Assembly: GCF_039851975.1 (NCBI RefSeq)
Contig: NZ_CP156660.1
Location: 558,001-622,000, forward strand
Reading direction: 5' to 3'
Source: Desulfoscipio sp. XC116
Lineage (GTDB): Bacteria; Bacillota; Desulfotomaculia; Desulfotomaculales; Desulfallaceae
DNA length: 64,000 bases
Each line of letters starts with the position of its first letter. The first letter of the stretch is position 1. Shown here piece by piece: positions 25,558 through 35,088 of this stretch. Under the pieces are notes generated by a model. It did not search any database, was not told the DNA's origin, and worked only from the letters and a program-made list of their open reading frames with translations. Both the position numbers and the translations under genes were made by a program.

Positions 25558-26120
25558 TTTGCGTTATACTTAAATCCAACGAAGAAGAATTAAACCGCAT
25601 TTTCATCGAAATCTATGGTCTTCAAGACGAGCTGACCCCGGAGGTGGAGGATAAAGACGTGACCATCCGCAAAGCCGATCGCGAACGCGATATCAAATCC
25701 TTCATCTCCTACGCAGTCGGCTGCATGTTTGGCCGCCACTCCATGAACGAGGAAGGCTTGGTTTACGCCGGGGGAGAGTTTGACCCCGGCAGATACAAAA
25801 CCTTTAAGGCCGATGAAGATAATATCATCCCTATAGTAGACGATGTATATTTCGACGAAGATGAAGACATTGTCAGTCGCTTTGTGGATTTTGTCAAAAT
25901 AACTTTTGGTGAGGAAACCCTGGAGGAAAACCTTGATTACATAGCAGAAACCCTAAAGAAAAAATCCGGCGAAACTTCGCGGTAGGCCATTAGAAGGTAT
26001 TTTTTAAATGACTTCTACAAAGACCATGTGAAAACTTATAAGAAAAGGCCGCTTTACTGGCTGTTTGATTCAGGCAGGCATAACGGTTTCAAGGCTTTGA
26101 TTTATATGCACCGTTATTTC
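25558..26120 (+). pseudogene. pglX: BREX pglX (brxX) C-terminal remnant
   Basis: Conceptual translation reads [20 protein letters not shown], then [29 protein letters not shown] and YAGGEFD, and after a stop [20 protein letters not shown]. This is characteristic of the C-terminal half of PglX, the BREX adenine methyltransferase. The upstream methylase domain is absent. An in-frame TAG at 25983-25985 interrupts the frame within TSR-AIRRYF. At the 3' end the frame runs into pglZ sequence at CGTTAT. It cannot encode a working enzyme. Confidence 0.8.
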
Positions 26121-26909
26121 TGATGCGCTGCGCTACGAGGCAGCCAGGGAGTTTAGCGATCTATTAAATACCGAACGAAAAGGTTCCACGCAAGCTTTTC
26201 ATCTGCTGGGTACCCTGCCGTCCAGTACCAAATTTGGTATGGCCGCTCTGTTGCCCCACCAGGATATTAATTATAGCCATAAGGGAGAAATATCGGTTGA
26301 CGGCATTAATATTCAAGGCACCGAGGGTCGCGGCAAGGTGTTGCTTAATTACAGTCAGGGTGCTATAGCGGTAACCTATCATGACATCAAGGATATGAAA
26401 AGGCAGGAATACAAGGACCTGTTTGAAGGCAAGAGACTGGCTTATATTTACCACAATGGCATTGACGCCATTGGCGACCATGCCGCCACCGCGAGAGATG
26501 TTTTCAATGCCGTTGAAAAATCGTTTGCTGATTTGCGGCTGCTAGTTAAAAACCTGATTAATAATTTAAGTGCCACCCATATTTATATTACCTCCGACCA
26601 TGGGTTCCTGTACCGGAGATCGGCACTGCAGGAGTGTGATAAAATTCCCAGGGCTACAGGCGAAGCGGTGGAGGATAACAAAAGGTTTGTTGTTACCGGG
26701 GAAAACGAAGACATCAAGGGTGCACTTTCCTTTTCCATGGAATATTTATTGGGTCAAGCTAACGACCTTAATGTCATCGTACCCAGGGGGTAAATATCTT
26801 CAAAGTGCAGGGCGCAGGGGCTAACTACTTGCACGGGGGGGCCTCTCTGCAAGAGGTTGTTGTTCCGGTAATTAAATTTAAAAACGACCGGAGCAAATCA
26901 AACGCATAG
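26114..26909 (+). pseudogene. pglZ: BREX pglZ C-terminal remnant
   Basis: Begins abruptly at [19 protein letters not shown], which in intact PglZ lies in the middle of the alkaline-phosphatase-like domain. It continues through ITSDHGFLYRR (metal-ligand motif) and SMEYLLGQANDLNVIVPRG. A one-base deletion in a G run at about 26787-26793 creates a stop. The true C-terminus, IFKVQGAGANYLHGGASLQE to DRSKSNA, continues in the next frame to TAG at 26907-26909. The N-terminal half was removed by the same deletion that joined it to pglX. Confidence 0.8.
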
Positions 26910-26985
26910 GTAATAACCTTAACCAGAGGAATGTTACTGCGGTTAGAAAAGCTGTTTCTGGTTCTCTGTAGTGGAGAGTTGTTTT

Positions 26986-27570
26986 TTATAGCTTCGATTC
27001 TGCCTTCTTTGCATCCAGTAGAACCTTTGCTTGTTCTATAAAAAAGCTCTTTATATCATCCCAAGGGGTGCTTTTTTTCAGCATCATAATCTTGTTCCCA
27101 GCCTTCTCGGCGTCCTCAAAATAGGTCAGGCTCATGATCAGGTGTTTGATATTAATTTGCCAGTGGGCGTATTTTTTTTCGTAAAGTTTGAAGATTTCCT
27201 TGAGCGGTATAGATTCACGGGCAATGAAGAAAAGATCGATAAAGTCTTTTCTACTGCCCCGGCTGCCCACAGTGTCCAGTTTAATTGGCGCCAGGTCGGG
27301 CAGATCCGCAACCGGACAGCCATGGTAAAGAAGGGGTGGGAAGACAAGAGGGGGGGCGTAATAGAGAAAGCTTACCTTCACTCCGCCAAAAACGCCGTGC
27401 AGGGTAAGGCTTTTTATATCGGTAATGATAAAATCCCCGGCGTTGTATAATTCGTCCCGCAACAAGACGGCGTCAAATTCCCGAGGCGTAAAGAAGTCAA
27501 AATCCTCGGAAATCCGGTGGCCAAGGTGTAACGCTACGGCGGTGCCTCTGGCAAGATAAAAATTTGTCAA
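26986..27570 (-). CDS. AbiEii-like nucleotidyltransferase (DUF1814), probably 5'-truncated
   Basis: Putative nucleotidyltransferase toxin of the AbiEii/MenA superfamily. The N-terminal FYLARGTAVALHLGHRISED matches the family FYLAGGTALAL.LGHR.S.DFD motif, with the second Gly of GGT replaced by Arg (ARGT), followed by the DFDFF acidic pair. Later VADLPDLAPIKLDTVGSRGS and KDFIDLFFI fit the family's active-site Lys and helix. The start is unclear: TTG 27570 lacks a ribosome site, and family members usually have 20-40 more N-terminal residues. It may therefore be damaged. It follows a DUF6922-like gene on the same strand, a frequent pairing. Confidence 0.65.
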   Translation of the reverse strand: MTNFYLARGTAVALHLGHRISEDFDFFTPREFDAVLLRDELYNAGDFIITDIKSLTLHGVFGGVKVSFLYYAPPLVFPPLLYHGCPVADLPDLAPIKLDTVGSRGSRKDFIDLFFIARESIPLKEIFKLYEKKYAHWQINIKHLIMSLTYFEDAEKAGNKIMMLKKSTPWDDIKSFFIEQAKVLLDAKKAESKL

Positions 27571-27592
27571 GCCTGTATATGCGTCAGACGTT

Positions 27593-27886
27593 CTAAAATT
27601 TGGATCCTGCCCGGTGGGAGAGCTGCTGCAAACACTTTAACTCACCTTCTTTTAAATTAAAATAATTTTTCCAGAAAAGCCCTGTCTTCCGGGAAAGCGA
27701 GCGGCTGCTTTTGACGACGTTCAGAAGAAGCTGGCTGCTGTAATAATTCAGCATCCAGAAGAAGCTTTTGTCATCACTTTGTTCCAGCAACCTTTCTACA
27801 ATAAAAAAATGATCCGCTTCGGTATCCAGGGAGTAAAAGTCCACATCCCAAAAAAAAGGTCTGGTGTATTCCGGGGGCATAGGCAT
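27593..27886 (-). CDS. DUF6922-like protein, partner of AbiEii-like gene
   Basis: A ~97-residue protein beginning MPMPPEYTRPFFWDVDFYSL, continuing FFIVERLLEQSDDKSFFWML and VVKSSRSLSRKTGLFWKNYF. The PFFWD.D...LD pattern followed by SR.LS.KT..FW is that of the small proteins (DUF6922) found next to AbiEii nucleotidyltransferases, where an antitoxin role has been suggested. I chose ATG 27886 because AAAGGAG lies 8 nt upstream; an in-frame GTG at 27895 is too close. It overlaps or nearly overlaps the presumed start of the nucleotidyltransferase gene downstream. Confidence 0.65.
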   Translation of the reverse strand: MPMPPEYTRPFFWDVDFYSLDTEADHFFIVERLLEQSDDKSFFWMLNYYSSQLLLNVVKSSRSLSRKTGLFWKNYFNLKEGELKCLQQLSHRAGSKF

Positions 27887-28043
27887 GGTGACCACTCCTT
27901 TGCAAGAAAAATTATGCGGCGCGTGACGCTGATGGAGTCTGATTTATATAATTTTAGCATATTCGCCAAAAGTTCTCATGGTATAATTAAATAATAAGTA
28001 TACGATATCCGTGATGAGCGGTTTAGCTGAAAGGGCCTGAGTT

Positions 28044-29438
28044 ATGAACAAACGTTTTATCTCCATTATTGGATTTTCTTTTTTTTCCGGCTATCTTTTA
28101 TCGTTCCTGTTTGAAGGACAAGTGCTTTATAGTTTGCTGGGGCTGCATAAAACGGGCCCCTCCGGTTACATGCCGGTCGCTGTTATTGCGCATTTTGCGG
28201 GACTGCTCTCCTGCGGTTATCTGGTGAAGTCTTCAATAGCGGCAAAATATATGCTGCTTGGGAGTATGGGTGTGTGTTTCATGGCAACTACACCATTTTT
28301 TTTTGTTCCGTCTCCGCTATGGGTGGCTGGATTGATCATTAACGGGTATGTGTCGGGCTGTGCTGTGGCTTCGTGGGGCTATTTTCTAAAAGCTTTTACA
28401 CCCCAAAACCAGCGCATCAGATCTTGCGCGGATGTATTGATCTATTCCAACATCATTATGATAGCCGTCAATGTGGTTGCTATAAATTTCTCACCATTTA
28501 TCGGGCTTATCCTTTCTATATTTTGCCTTGTAGTCGGTATGGCATTTTTGGGGGTATTGCCGGTCAACAAGGAAAATGGCTGGCGGGACGAAACGAAAAG
28601 CGAACTGCGTAGCGATATTAAAAAACCGTTAGTTTTATTATGTCTGTTTATCTTTGTTATAACTATCAATTCCGGCCTTATGTATCAAGTCATAAATCCT
28701 GCTTTCGATCATTTAACAGGTTTGGTGAGTTGGTATTGGGCGGTTCCGTATATCGTTGCTCTGGCTTTGATGCGCAACCTGTTGGTGAAGGCGAAACGCT
28801 CAGGGATTTTATACATTGGTATGGCTATGATTATGAGTGCATTTATTAGCTTTATGTTACTGGGACGAACTACTTTTGATTATCTTGTTGTGGACACCCT
28901 GATGTTGGGTGCATGCGGTATTTTTGATTTGTTCTGGTGGAGTATCATCGGGGAAATGCTGGATTATGGGAAAAGCCCCGTGCAGACTTTTGGCATTGGG
29001 CTTTCCGCAAATGTGCTCGGTATTTTATGCGGCGGCGCCTTGGGTATGGCGGTGACCTCTATTGGGCTCCCGGGCGCTGAGGTGGCGGTTATTGCCCTCA
29101 CGGTTGTATGTATTACTTTGGTCATACTCCCGCCGCTTAACCGACAGCTTGTCCTGCTGCTAAAAAGTCATGTTTATCTTACTGTTTATGACAGCATGAG
29201 CGAATTACAACAGACAAATATTATACGGCAGACAAAAACACTTCAAAAACTAACCGTTCGAGAGGAAGAGGTGCTCCAGCATATTCTATCCGGCCAATCC
29301 AATCGTGAAATTGCCCAAGCTTTGTTTATTAGTGAGAGCACAGTTAAAACACATGTAAGAAATATTTTTTCTAAATACGATGTCGGCAGCCGTGCGGAAC
29401 TGATCAGCACTCTACTTAAAAACCAATTAACTTCATAG
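28044..29438 (+). CDS. Membrane-embedded LuxR-type transcription regulator (MFS-like domain)
   Basis: The first ~385 residues form about 12 hydrophobic segments resembling an MFS carrier. The C-terminal ~65 residues are a GerE/LuxR helix-turn-helix: LTVREEEVLQHILSGQSNRE and IAQALFISESTVKTHVRNIF. The architecture is a membrane sensor fused to a DNA-binding domain, known from Desulfitobacterium, Eggerthella and relatives, where such genes commonly sit beside the genes they control. Start ATG 28044, weak AAAGGGCCTGAG upstream. 464 aa. A perfect terminator follows. Likely targets are the surface-protein genes downstream or its own promoter; this is inference. Confidence 0.85.
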   Translation: MNKRFISIIGFSFFSGYLLSFLFEGQVLYSLLGLHKTGPSGYMPVAVIAHFAGLLSCGYLVKSSIAAKYMLLGSMGVCFMATTPFFFVPSPLWVAGLIINGYVSGCAVASWGYFLKAFTPQNQRIRSCADVLIYSNIIMIAVNVVAINFSPFIGLILSIFCLVVGMAFLGVLPVNKENGWRDETKSELRSDIKKPLVLLCLFIFVITINSGLMYQVINPAFDHLTGLVSWYWAVPYIVALALMRNLLVKAKRSGILYIGMAMIMSAFISFMLLGRTTFDYLVVDTLMLGACGIFDLFWWSIIGEMLDYGKSPVQTFGIGLSANVLGILCGGALGMAVTSIGLPGAEVAVIALTVVCITLVILPPLNRQLVLLLKSHVYLTVYDSMSELQQTNIIRQTKTLQKLTVREEEVLQHILSGQSNREIAQALFISESTVKTHVRNIFSKYDVGSRAELISTLLKNQLTS

Positions 29439-29468
29439 CCCCAAAACGTTGTAAACATTGATAAACCC

Positions 29469-29500
29469 GGCCCCTCATACTTAAGTATGAGGGGCCTTTT
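29469..29500 (+). terminator. Terminator after luxR-type gene
   Basis: GGCCCCTCATACTT (29469-29482) pairs perfectly with AAGTATGAGGGGCC (29483-29496), then TTTT. Confidence 0.85.
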
Positions 29501-29582
29501 GACGTAAATTAACCCTTTTGATCAATGGCTTTACTTGTATTCTTAATTAAACTGGATGGTGGGGGGAGGGGGCGTAAGGCAT

Positions 29583-30089
29583 ATGGAGGTGATTAGAAAA
29601 TGGCGTGATGGTTATGCGCTGCTATTTATCGTTAGCATATGTTTCACGATGCTGCTATACGTGAAATATATGATGGAAGCGTTGTTTATTTTAGGGTTTT
29701 TAAATGTTATTTTGCTTATAATTTTGGTTAAGCAAAATTCTATGCTTTATGATGCGGAGCTTATTAGGGAAAATAGCGTTCTTGCCGTGTCATCCGCTTT
29801 CATTACTTTACCGGACGGTCAAAAAAAAAGCGCGGATGCAACCATAGTATCAACTTTTGGTATTTTAATCGGCGGCAAAATCTACAAGTGGGGCTGTGGC
29901 GGTGTGCACGGGGTACAGTTAAAAGCTGTTATGATGGACCGGGCTTGGATTTATCTAACCTTTGGCGATGAAACCGGAACCATACGTGTGGAACTCCTGC
30001 ATGGTTTGACCAAGATGGAGGAAGTAGCGGATATAAAACAAAAACTTTGGCGTGAAACCGGCATAACGGCAATGATCCATGGCTGGTGA
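29583..30089 (+). CDS. Small membrane protein of unknown function
   Basis: About 168 residues with two hydrophobic segments near the N-terminus (YALLFIVSICFTMLLYV and ALFILGFLNVILLIILV), then a soluble C-terminal half of beta-strand character (AFITLPDGQKKSADATIVST, IYLTFGDETGTIRVELL). The layout resembles membrane-anchored PH-like domains, but I do not recognise the family. I chose ATG 29583 because GGGGGGAGGGGG lies upstream; ATG 29556 is an alternative. It lies 57 bp before the SLH gene and may be cotranscribed with it. Confidence 0.6.
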   Translation: MEVIRKWRDGYALLFIVSICFTMLLYVKYMMEALFILGFLNVILLIILVKQNSMLYDAELIRENSVLAVSSAFITLPDGQKKSADATIVSTFGILIGGKIYKWGCGGVHGVQLKAVMMDRAWIYLTFGDETGTIRVELLHGLTKMEEVADIKQKLWRETGITAMIHGW

Positions 30090-30145
30090 TGATGGGCGCA
30101 GTTAAAGTTTCATGCTTAACTTGAAAACGGGAAGGGGAAAAAACA

Positions 30146-33100
30146 GTGCAAAACAAAAAACTACTTTTCATTGCGGTTACCCTGTGTCTGCTACTGGCAT
30201 TTACAGGCTCGGCTGCAATAGCCGAATTTTCCGATGTGTCCGGGCATTGGGCCCGGGAGCAAATCAATAAATGGGCCGATCAAGGCTTGGCCGCAGGCTA
30301 TGGGGACGGTACTTTTAAACCGGGCAGCCAGATTAGCCGGGCCGAATTTGTGGCCATGGTCAACCGGGCATTTGCTATTGATAAAACCGGCGCCACTAAC
30401 GGTTTTACCGATGTTAAATCCGACAAATGGTATTATGGCGACATTGCCGCTGCTAAAGCAGCCGGCTGTATAGGCGGCTATAAGGACGGTACCTTTAAAC
30501 CGGATCAAACCATTACCCGGCAGGAAGTGGCCGGTATTCTGGTTAGACTGCTGCAAATTAGTCCCGCCGCCGAAGGAGCGGCGCAGTTCAGCGATGCCGC
30601 TCAAATCCCGGCCTGGGCCAAAAGCAGCGTTGGCGCCGTGGCTGCCGCCGGTCTGATGCGGGGTATGCCCGACAATACGTTTCAGCCTTTGCAAGGCATC
30701 ACTCGGGCCGAAGCGATAGTTGCACTGGACCGGGCTATGGGAAACATACCGGGAACGCAGCCAAAACCGGGGAAAGAATCTGAACCCGCGGAGCAAAGCG
30801 CAGTGGAAGGTATCGTAACTTTTAAAGACAAGGTATTGGACAAGGTGGAAGTGCGGATATTTAAAGCCGGCAGTTATGAGATATTAAAGGAAGCCAAAAC
30901 CGATAGTCATGGCGTTTTTAAAGTTGATCTGGAAGCTGGAAAATACGACGTCACTGCTGTAACCGGTAGTGCGGTAGCCTATGCGACCGGTGTAAATGTA
31001 TCCGAAAATCAAGTTGCCGGAATAAACTTGGTTTTAGAAGATGCTGCTATTGTTAAAGGAGTTTTAAAAGATAAGAATAATCGGTTGGTCAAGGGCGCTG
31101 TCGTGCTATTTACCGCTAACCCGACTTTTATTGCCGCCACCAATAATAGCGGTGAATACACCATAGCTGTGGCGGCTAACAAAACCTATACCGTCCGTGC
31201 CTATGAATCCGGTAAAAAAGATAAGGCTCCCGGTATTGTTGGCGGCAAATTGGATATCGGTCCCCCGGGCAGTCAGAAAATTCATGACCTCAACTTTCCC
31301 GTGGCCGTCGGCAGCGGCAGCGGCGGTGGCAGCGGCGGCGGCGGAACTATGCAGCCGGAAACAATCACGGTTAAAGATGCCGGCGAATTGACGGCGGCAA
31401 TAAACAAGGCAGATAATGGGGACGCCATAAAGTTAACAGACGATATTGAAGGAGATATTGAACTTAACAAGTTGGTTAATCTCTGTTTAAATGGTAAAAC
31501 ATTAAATGGCGATGTCACTATAAACGCCAATGCATACGGCAGCCTGAATATCGCGGAGGAAACGAATGCGGGCACTATAACGGGCTGTCTAAAAGTAAAC
31601 GCGCCCAATGCCACGGTTAATAACTGGGCAACCGTAGGTGGAAATTTAATAATTGAAGACGTCGCCGGTAATACATGGAACGAGAGAGCTAAAAACAACA
31701 AATTGGTGGCCAACAACAAAAAAGCCATTGTGTTGAATATTATTGGCGGCGTGGCCTCCCTGGAGATAAGCGGTACGGGGAATATCAAGGTTACGTTAGA
31801 TCAGAACGCGGAATTGGCCGGGGCCGGCATAATTATTGACAGCGATGGCGGAGAGGTAATAATAAAAGGTGAAGGCGCCGGCCTGGGTAATGTTAACATA
31901 ATCGTTAACCGCCCGGCTACGATAATTACCCCTGAGCCTATAAGAGTTACCGCCGCGGAGGGTGTAGAAGTAACAGTTAAGCGGGATGAACAAGGTGAAG
32001 GCAAAACCGAGACGGGAACGGGGGAAGAAATGACATTGGAGCCTCCGGTTCCAGCCGCATTCACCCCTGGAGCAGGCGGAGCGATAGCATTCACTCCATT
32101 TGCAGCCTCGGAAGGCAAAATCGGCGGGCTCTATATCGGGAAAAACAGTAAATATTATGACGTTATTTTTGGTGGCAATCCGATATATCATCACTATGTG
32201 GAATTATGGTTTATTCCCGCCGTGGATCTTGGTGCGTCGGGGTATAAGCTCCAGTATTCGGAAGACGACGGGGAAACCTGGGATGATTATTTAAATAGTG
32301 ACTACGAGCCCCTGACTACCGGAGGGGATACTCAAGATAATTTTGTTGTCACTGATCCTTATGGCGAAACCATGTACAGGCTGGTCGTTATGGGCGGGGA
32401 TATGGATGGCTGTACATCCAATGAAGTGACTGCAACCATTCCCAAACCCGGCCTCGAAACTAAATTCACCGGATGGTCTTTGTATGAAGGTATGGATATC
32501 TCCGGGGTAATGCTGCCCTGGGTGGGCAGGGGATTGGAAGCCGGCTTTACGGCGCGGCTTTCGGATTACCCTTCCACAGCAGAAACGGTTTATGAAAATG
32601 TGTATATGGACTATCAGTGGTACAGGGTTAATCCGGTATCGTATGAAACGACAGCTATTCGCGGGGCGACGGAGCTGGAATACATTACTACGGAAGATGA
32701 TGTTGGATATAGTCTTTTGATCAGGGCCGAGGGCGATGATGAAAATATCAGCGGTTTTGCCCAGATTATGTCACACCATGGTATAATGATACCGAACGAA
32801 GCTTATATCAGCGATGTGACGGAAACGGGATTTGTTTTAAACCTGCATAAATCAGTTACCGGAGGGATAGCGCCGCAGGATTTGAAATTAATTGATTATA
32901 ATGGGGATGATGTAACAATAACAGGCGTGAGCCAGGGTGCGAATGCTGCGATCTATAATATTGCAGCGGACCTGGATCCCGCCAGGGGGCCCTTCTACCT
33001 TTGCAACACCTCCGATTTTTGGAAAATAGCAACGGCGCATGTTGGTCATGAACACGGAAATATGCTTATGGAAGGTATTGAGGTATCCTACAGCGTGGCG

Positions 33101-33358
33101 AGGTATAGTATCGATGTGGAACTTCCGGTGGGCGGAGCGGCATCGGTGGGTACTACCCCGAATATCCAGGCGGCAGCGGGCGAAACAATTACAGTGGATA
33201 TTCTAAATATCGAAGAAGGTAAACAGTTTAAATTAATCACGGTTAAAGATGAGGACAACGGGGTGGTGAGCACCACAGAGGTGACGTATGGAGAGGAATA
33301 CACCTTTACCATGCCCGCCAGTGCGGTGACTGTAACGGTCGAGCTGGAAGACGTATAG
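30146..33358 (+). CDS. S-layer-anchored protein with three SLH domains
   Basis: Secreted cell-wall protein, 1070 aa. Signal peptide at residues 1-26 (LLFIAVTLCLLLAFTGSAAIA). Three SLH domains follow: FSDVSGHWAREQINKWADQG (~28), FTDVKSDKWYYGDIAAAKAA (~89) and FSDAAQIPAWAKSSVGAVAA (~150). They bind pyruvylated secondary cell-wall polymer. Two carboxypeptidase-regulatory-like beta domains follow (~215-370), then a Gly/Ser linker GSGSGGGSGGGG (~393), a repetitive beta-rich region and Ig-like folds. The end, EEYTFTMPASAVTVTVELED, is typical of bacterial repeat domains. The start is GTG 30146 behind GGGAAGGGG. Ligand unknown. Confidence 0.85.
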   Translation: MQNKKLLFIAVTLCLLLAFTGSAAIAEFSDVSGHWAREQINKWADQGLAAGYGDGTFKPGSQISRAEFVAMVNRAFAIDKTGATNGFTDVKSDKWYYGDIAAAKAAGCIGGYKDGTFKPDQTITRQEVAGILVRLLQISPAAEGAAQFSDAAQIPAWAKSSVGAVAAAGLMRGMPDNTFQPLQGITRAEAIVALDRAMGNIPGTQPKPGKESEPAEQSAVEGIVTFKDKVLDKVEVRIFKAGSYEILKEAKTDSHGVFKVDLEAGKYDVTAVTGSAVAYATGVNVSENQVAGINLVLEDAAIVKGVLKDKNNRLVKGAVVLFTANPTFIAATNNSGEYTIAVAANKTYTVRAYESGKKDKAPGIVGGKLDIGPPGSQKIHDLNFPVAVGSGSGGGSGGGGTMQPETITVKDAGELTAAINKADNGDAIKLTDDIEGDIELNKLVNLCLNGKTLNGDVTINANAYGSLNIAEETNAGTITGCLKVNAPNATVNNWATVGGNLIIEDVAGNTWNERAKNNKLVANNKKAIVLNIIGGVASLEISGTGNIKVTLDQNAELAGAGIIIDSDGGEVIIKGEGAGLGNVNIIVNRPATIITPEPIRVTAAEGVEVTVKRDEQGEGKTETGTGEEMTLEPPVPAAFTPGAGGAIAFTPFAASEGKIGGLYIGKNSKYYDVIFGGNPIYHHYVELWFIPAVDLGASGYKLQYSEDDGETWDDYLNSDYEPLTTGGDTQDNFVVTDPYGETMYRLVVMGGDMDGCTSNEVTATIPKPGLETKFTGWSLYEGMDISGVMLPWVGRGLEAGFTARLSDYPSTAETVYENVYMDYQWYRVNPVSYETTAIRGATELEYITTEDDVGYSLLIRAEGDDENISGFAQIMSHHGIMIPNEAYISDVTETGFVLNLHKSVTGGIAPQDLKLIDYNGDDVTITGVSQGANAAIYNIAADLDPARGPFYLCNTSDFWKIATAHVGHEHGNMLMEGIEVSYSVARYSIDVELPVGGAASVGTTPNIQAAAGETITVDILNIEEGKQFKLITVKDEDNGVVSTTEVTYGEEYTFTMPASAVTVTVELEDV

Positions 33359-33482
33359 CGGCGGTTGTTCCGGAGTAGGCCAAGTTTGCAGCCTGGAATA
33401 GATCTGCCATTTACAATAACACATGGCGCCTTACTTCCCTAACTAACTTAACCCGTCAGCAGCTGCAAGAGCAAAACACAAT

Positions 33483-33539
33483 AACCCCCGGCAAACTTTG
33501 GAAGCTATCAAGCTTTTAAGGGGCCGGGGGTTTTCTTTT
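33483..33539 (+). terminator. Terminator of the SLH gene
   Basis: AACCCCCGGC (33483-33492) pairs with GCCGGGGGTT (33523-33532), followed by TTCTTTT. Confidence 0.85.
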
Positions 33540-33541
33540 GC

Positions 33542-33952
33542 TTTATGGATACTATGAATGTTAAAATATTTTGTTAGTGTTCTTCCAAAATAAATTCTCA
33601 TACTTCTTAAATAGATATTATCTGCAATTGGTATGTACGTCCTATCTCATTCCGTATGCTATTTAGATAAAGACTATAGTTTTGGTGGACAACAATTTTC
33701 CTTTTTTAAAAGATACTCGGATCTATTAAAATAGATCAGATCTTCATAAAAATAGATAAAACAAGCATAAAAAAGATGTAAATAAGCAATATAATAGTGC
33801 AAATAGCTAATTTTACAAAAAAATGTGAAAATGCTTTAATATTTATTATAATCAATGGATTTGGACGATAACATATTTGCCGCTAATATGGCAATCAATT
33901 AATTAAATAAACAGCTGTCAAGTGCTGTTTAATTATTGAAAAGCACTTTTGC
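33542..33952. other. AT-rich intergenic region
   Basis: Very AT-rich with short repeats of the type AAATAGAT near 33725-33765. No ORF of note. Its 3' end (from about 33926) is loosely similar to the region upstream of the giant-gene riboswitch, marking the start of the duplicated unit. Confidence 0.5.
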
Positions 33953-33999
33953 ATGATAAGCTAAAAATGTAAAAATTGTATAAATGTTTTATTATCAAT
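33953..33999. repeat. Copy 1 of 47-bp promoter-region repeat
   Basis: The 47-bp block starting ATGATAAGCTAAAAATG and ending TTTTATTATCAAT is identical to 37731-37777, which lies directly before the cobalamin riboswitch. Here it joins straight into the 3' end of the giant-gene copy, so the riboswitch and 5' gene body have been deleted. Confidence 0.9.
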
Positions 34000-34786
34000 C
34001 TATGTTGCGGCCGACGGGTCTTCCAAGATCACTGTAACGGCGCAGCCAAAGGACTCCGAGACCATCGACGGGATAACCTACACCTACGAACTGGAGTGCA
34101 TTACGGTCAATCAAAATGGGTCTGAGAAGGACATTACCGAAGACCGGTGGTTTCGGTCGAATTCCGACGCGGAGGTGAAAGCCTCCTTTAAAAAAGAAAA
34201 GGAAAAAAGTAAGAGCGATCCACCCGATGACGACCCGCCGGGCGGACCGGATCCGACACCGCCGAATGAATCGACTCCCAAAGAAAAAAACGATATCGGA
34301 ATCGGTAATGGAATAGGCGAGGGAATAGGCGAAGGAATAGGAGACGTAATAGGCGACATGATAGGTAACGTAATCGGAAACGTAATGGGAAGCGGCGCAG
34401 GCATCGGCGACCTCATCGCCAGCGGCCAGGGCGGTACGGCGGACGCGACGACAACAGACAAAATTGCGGCGCCTTCGCCGAACGGCGAGCAAGCTGCGGA
34501 TCAAGCTGTGACAGTCGCCCGGCAGGCCGATGTGACGGCGGTCAAACAGGATAGTCATCCCACCGAACAGCATGAGGAGAAGAACAGTGAACCGGCCGGC
34601 GGCGGCGGTGGTGGCGGTGGCAGCGAGCTCAAAGAGAAAGACGACAAGCAGCCCGTCATCTTTGAAATTGTCAAGAAGGCCGTGCGGGACAATCCCCTGA
34701 CTGCCGGGATCTTAACGGCAGCCGTTCTGGGGATCTTGCTGAGCGCCGGTTACCGCAGATATAGAAAGCATATGGGAGATCTTTAA
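33998..34786 (+). pseudogene. 3' fragment of the giant GLUG-repeat gene (copy 1)
   Basis: In-frame with codons from about 2747 to the end (3008) of the giant gene at 38163-47189 and nearly identical to it: IYVAADGSSKIT, the proline-rich PDDDPPGGPDPTPP, the GIG-tetrad segment and the C-terminal anchor FEIVKKAVRDNPLTAG. No start codon with a ribosome site exists, though GTG 34175 could open a 203-residue frame. The left junction at 33998 is a deletion point. It may still matter as a leader, because the LRR gene start at 34788 overlaps its end. Confidence 0.9.
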
Positions 34787-35088
34787 GATGGCTGTTCAAA
34801 GGACCCGGAGAAATTTACAACCAAAGAGATTTTCCTTAAGACTGGCCGCAAGCATCTTGCCGGTGTCTTAACAGGACTGCTGTTAGCGCCCTTTGCTTTG
34901 GCCGCGGGCAGTGCCGCAGACAGTGCGGGGACCCGGCAGGTTTCACCTGCCCGGGGTCCCCAAGTCCCTGCCGGTTCGGCCTCGGCCTCCTTGAAGTATA
35001 AGGTTGGAACGACAGGCGCAACTATCACGGACTGCGAGGAAAGCGCGACCGAGATTGCTGTTCCGGCTTACCTTGAAGGTAAGCCGGT
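33998..35088. repeat. 1.09-kb direct repeat, copy 1
   Basis: Near-identical to 46401-47491 (constant offset 12403); I noted one mismatch (GCTTACC here, GCTGACC there). It covers the 3' end of the giant gene and the 5' end of the LRR gene. The ends are the deletion junctions of the two decayed copies. Confidence 0.95.

Noticed and set aside
34175-34786. 203-residue frame as an independent gene
   Set aside because: It is in frame with and near-identical to the end of the giant gene; a truncated copy, with the GTG start being an internal valine codon.
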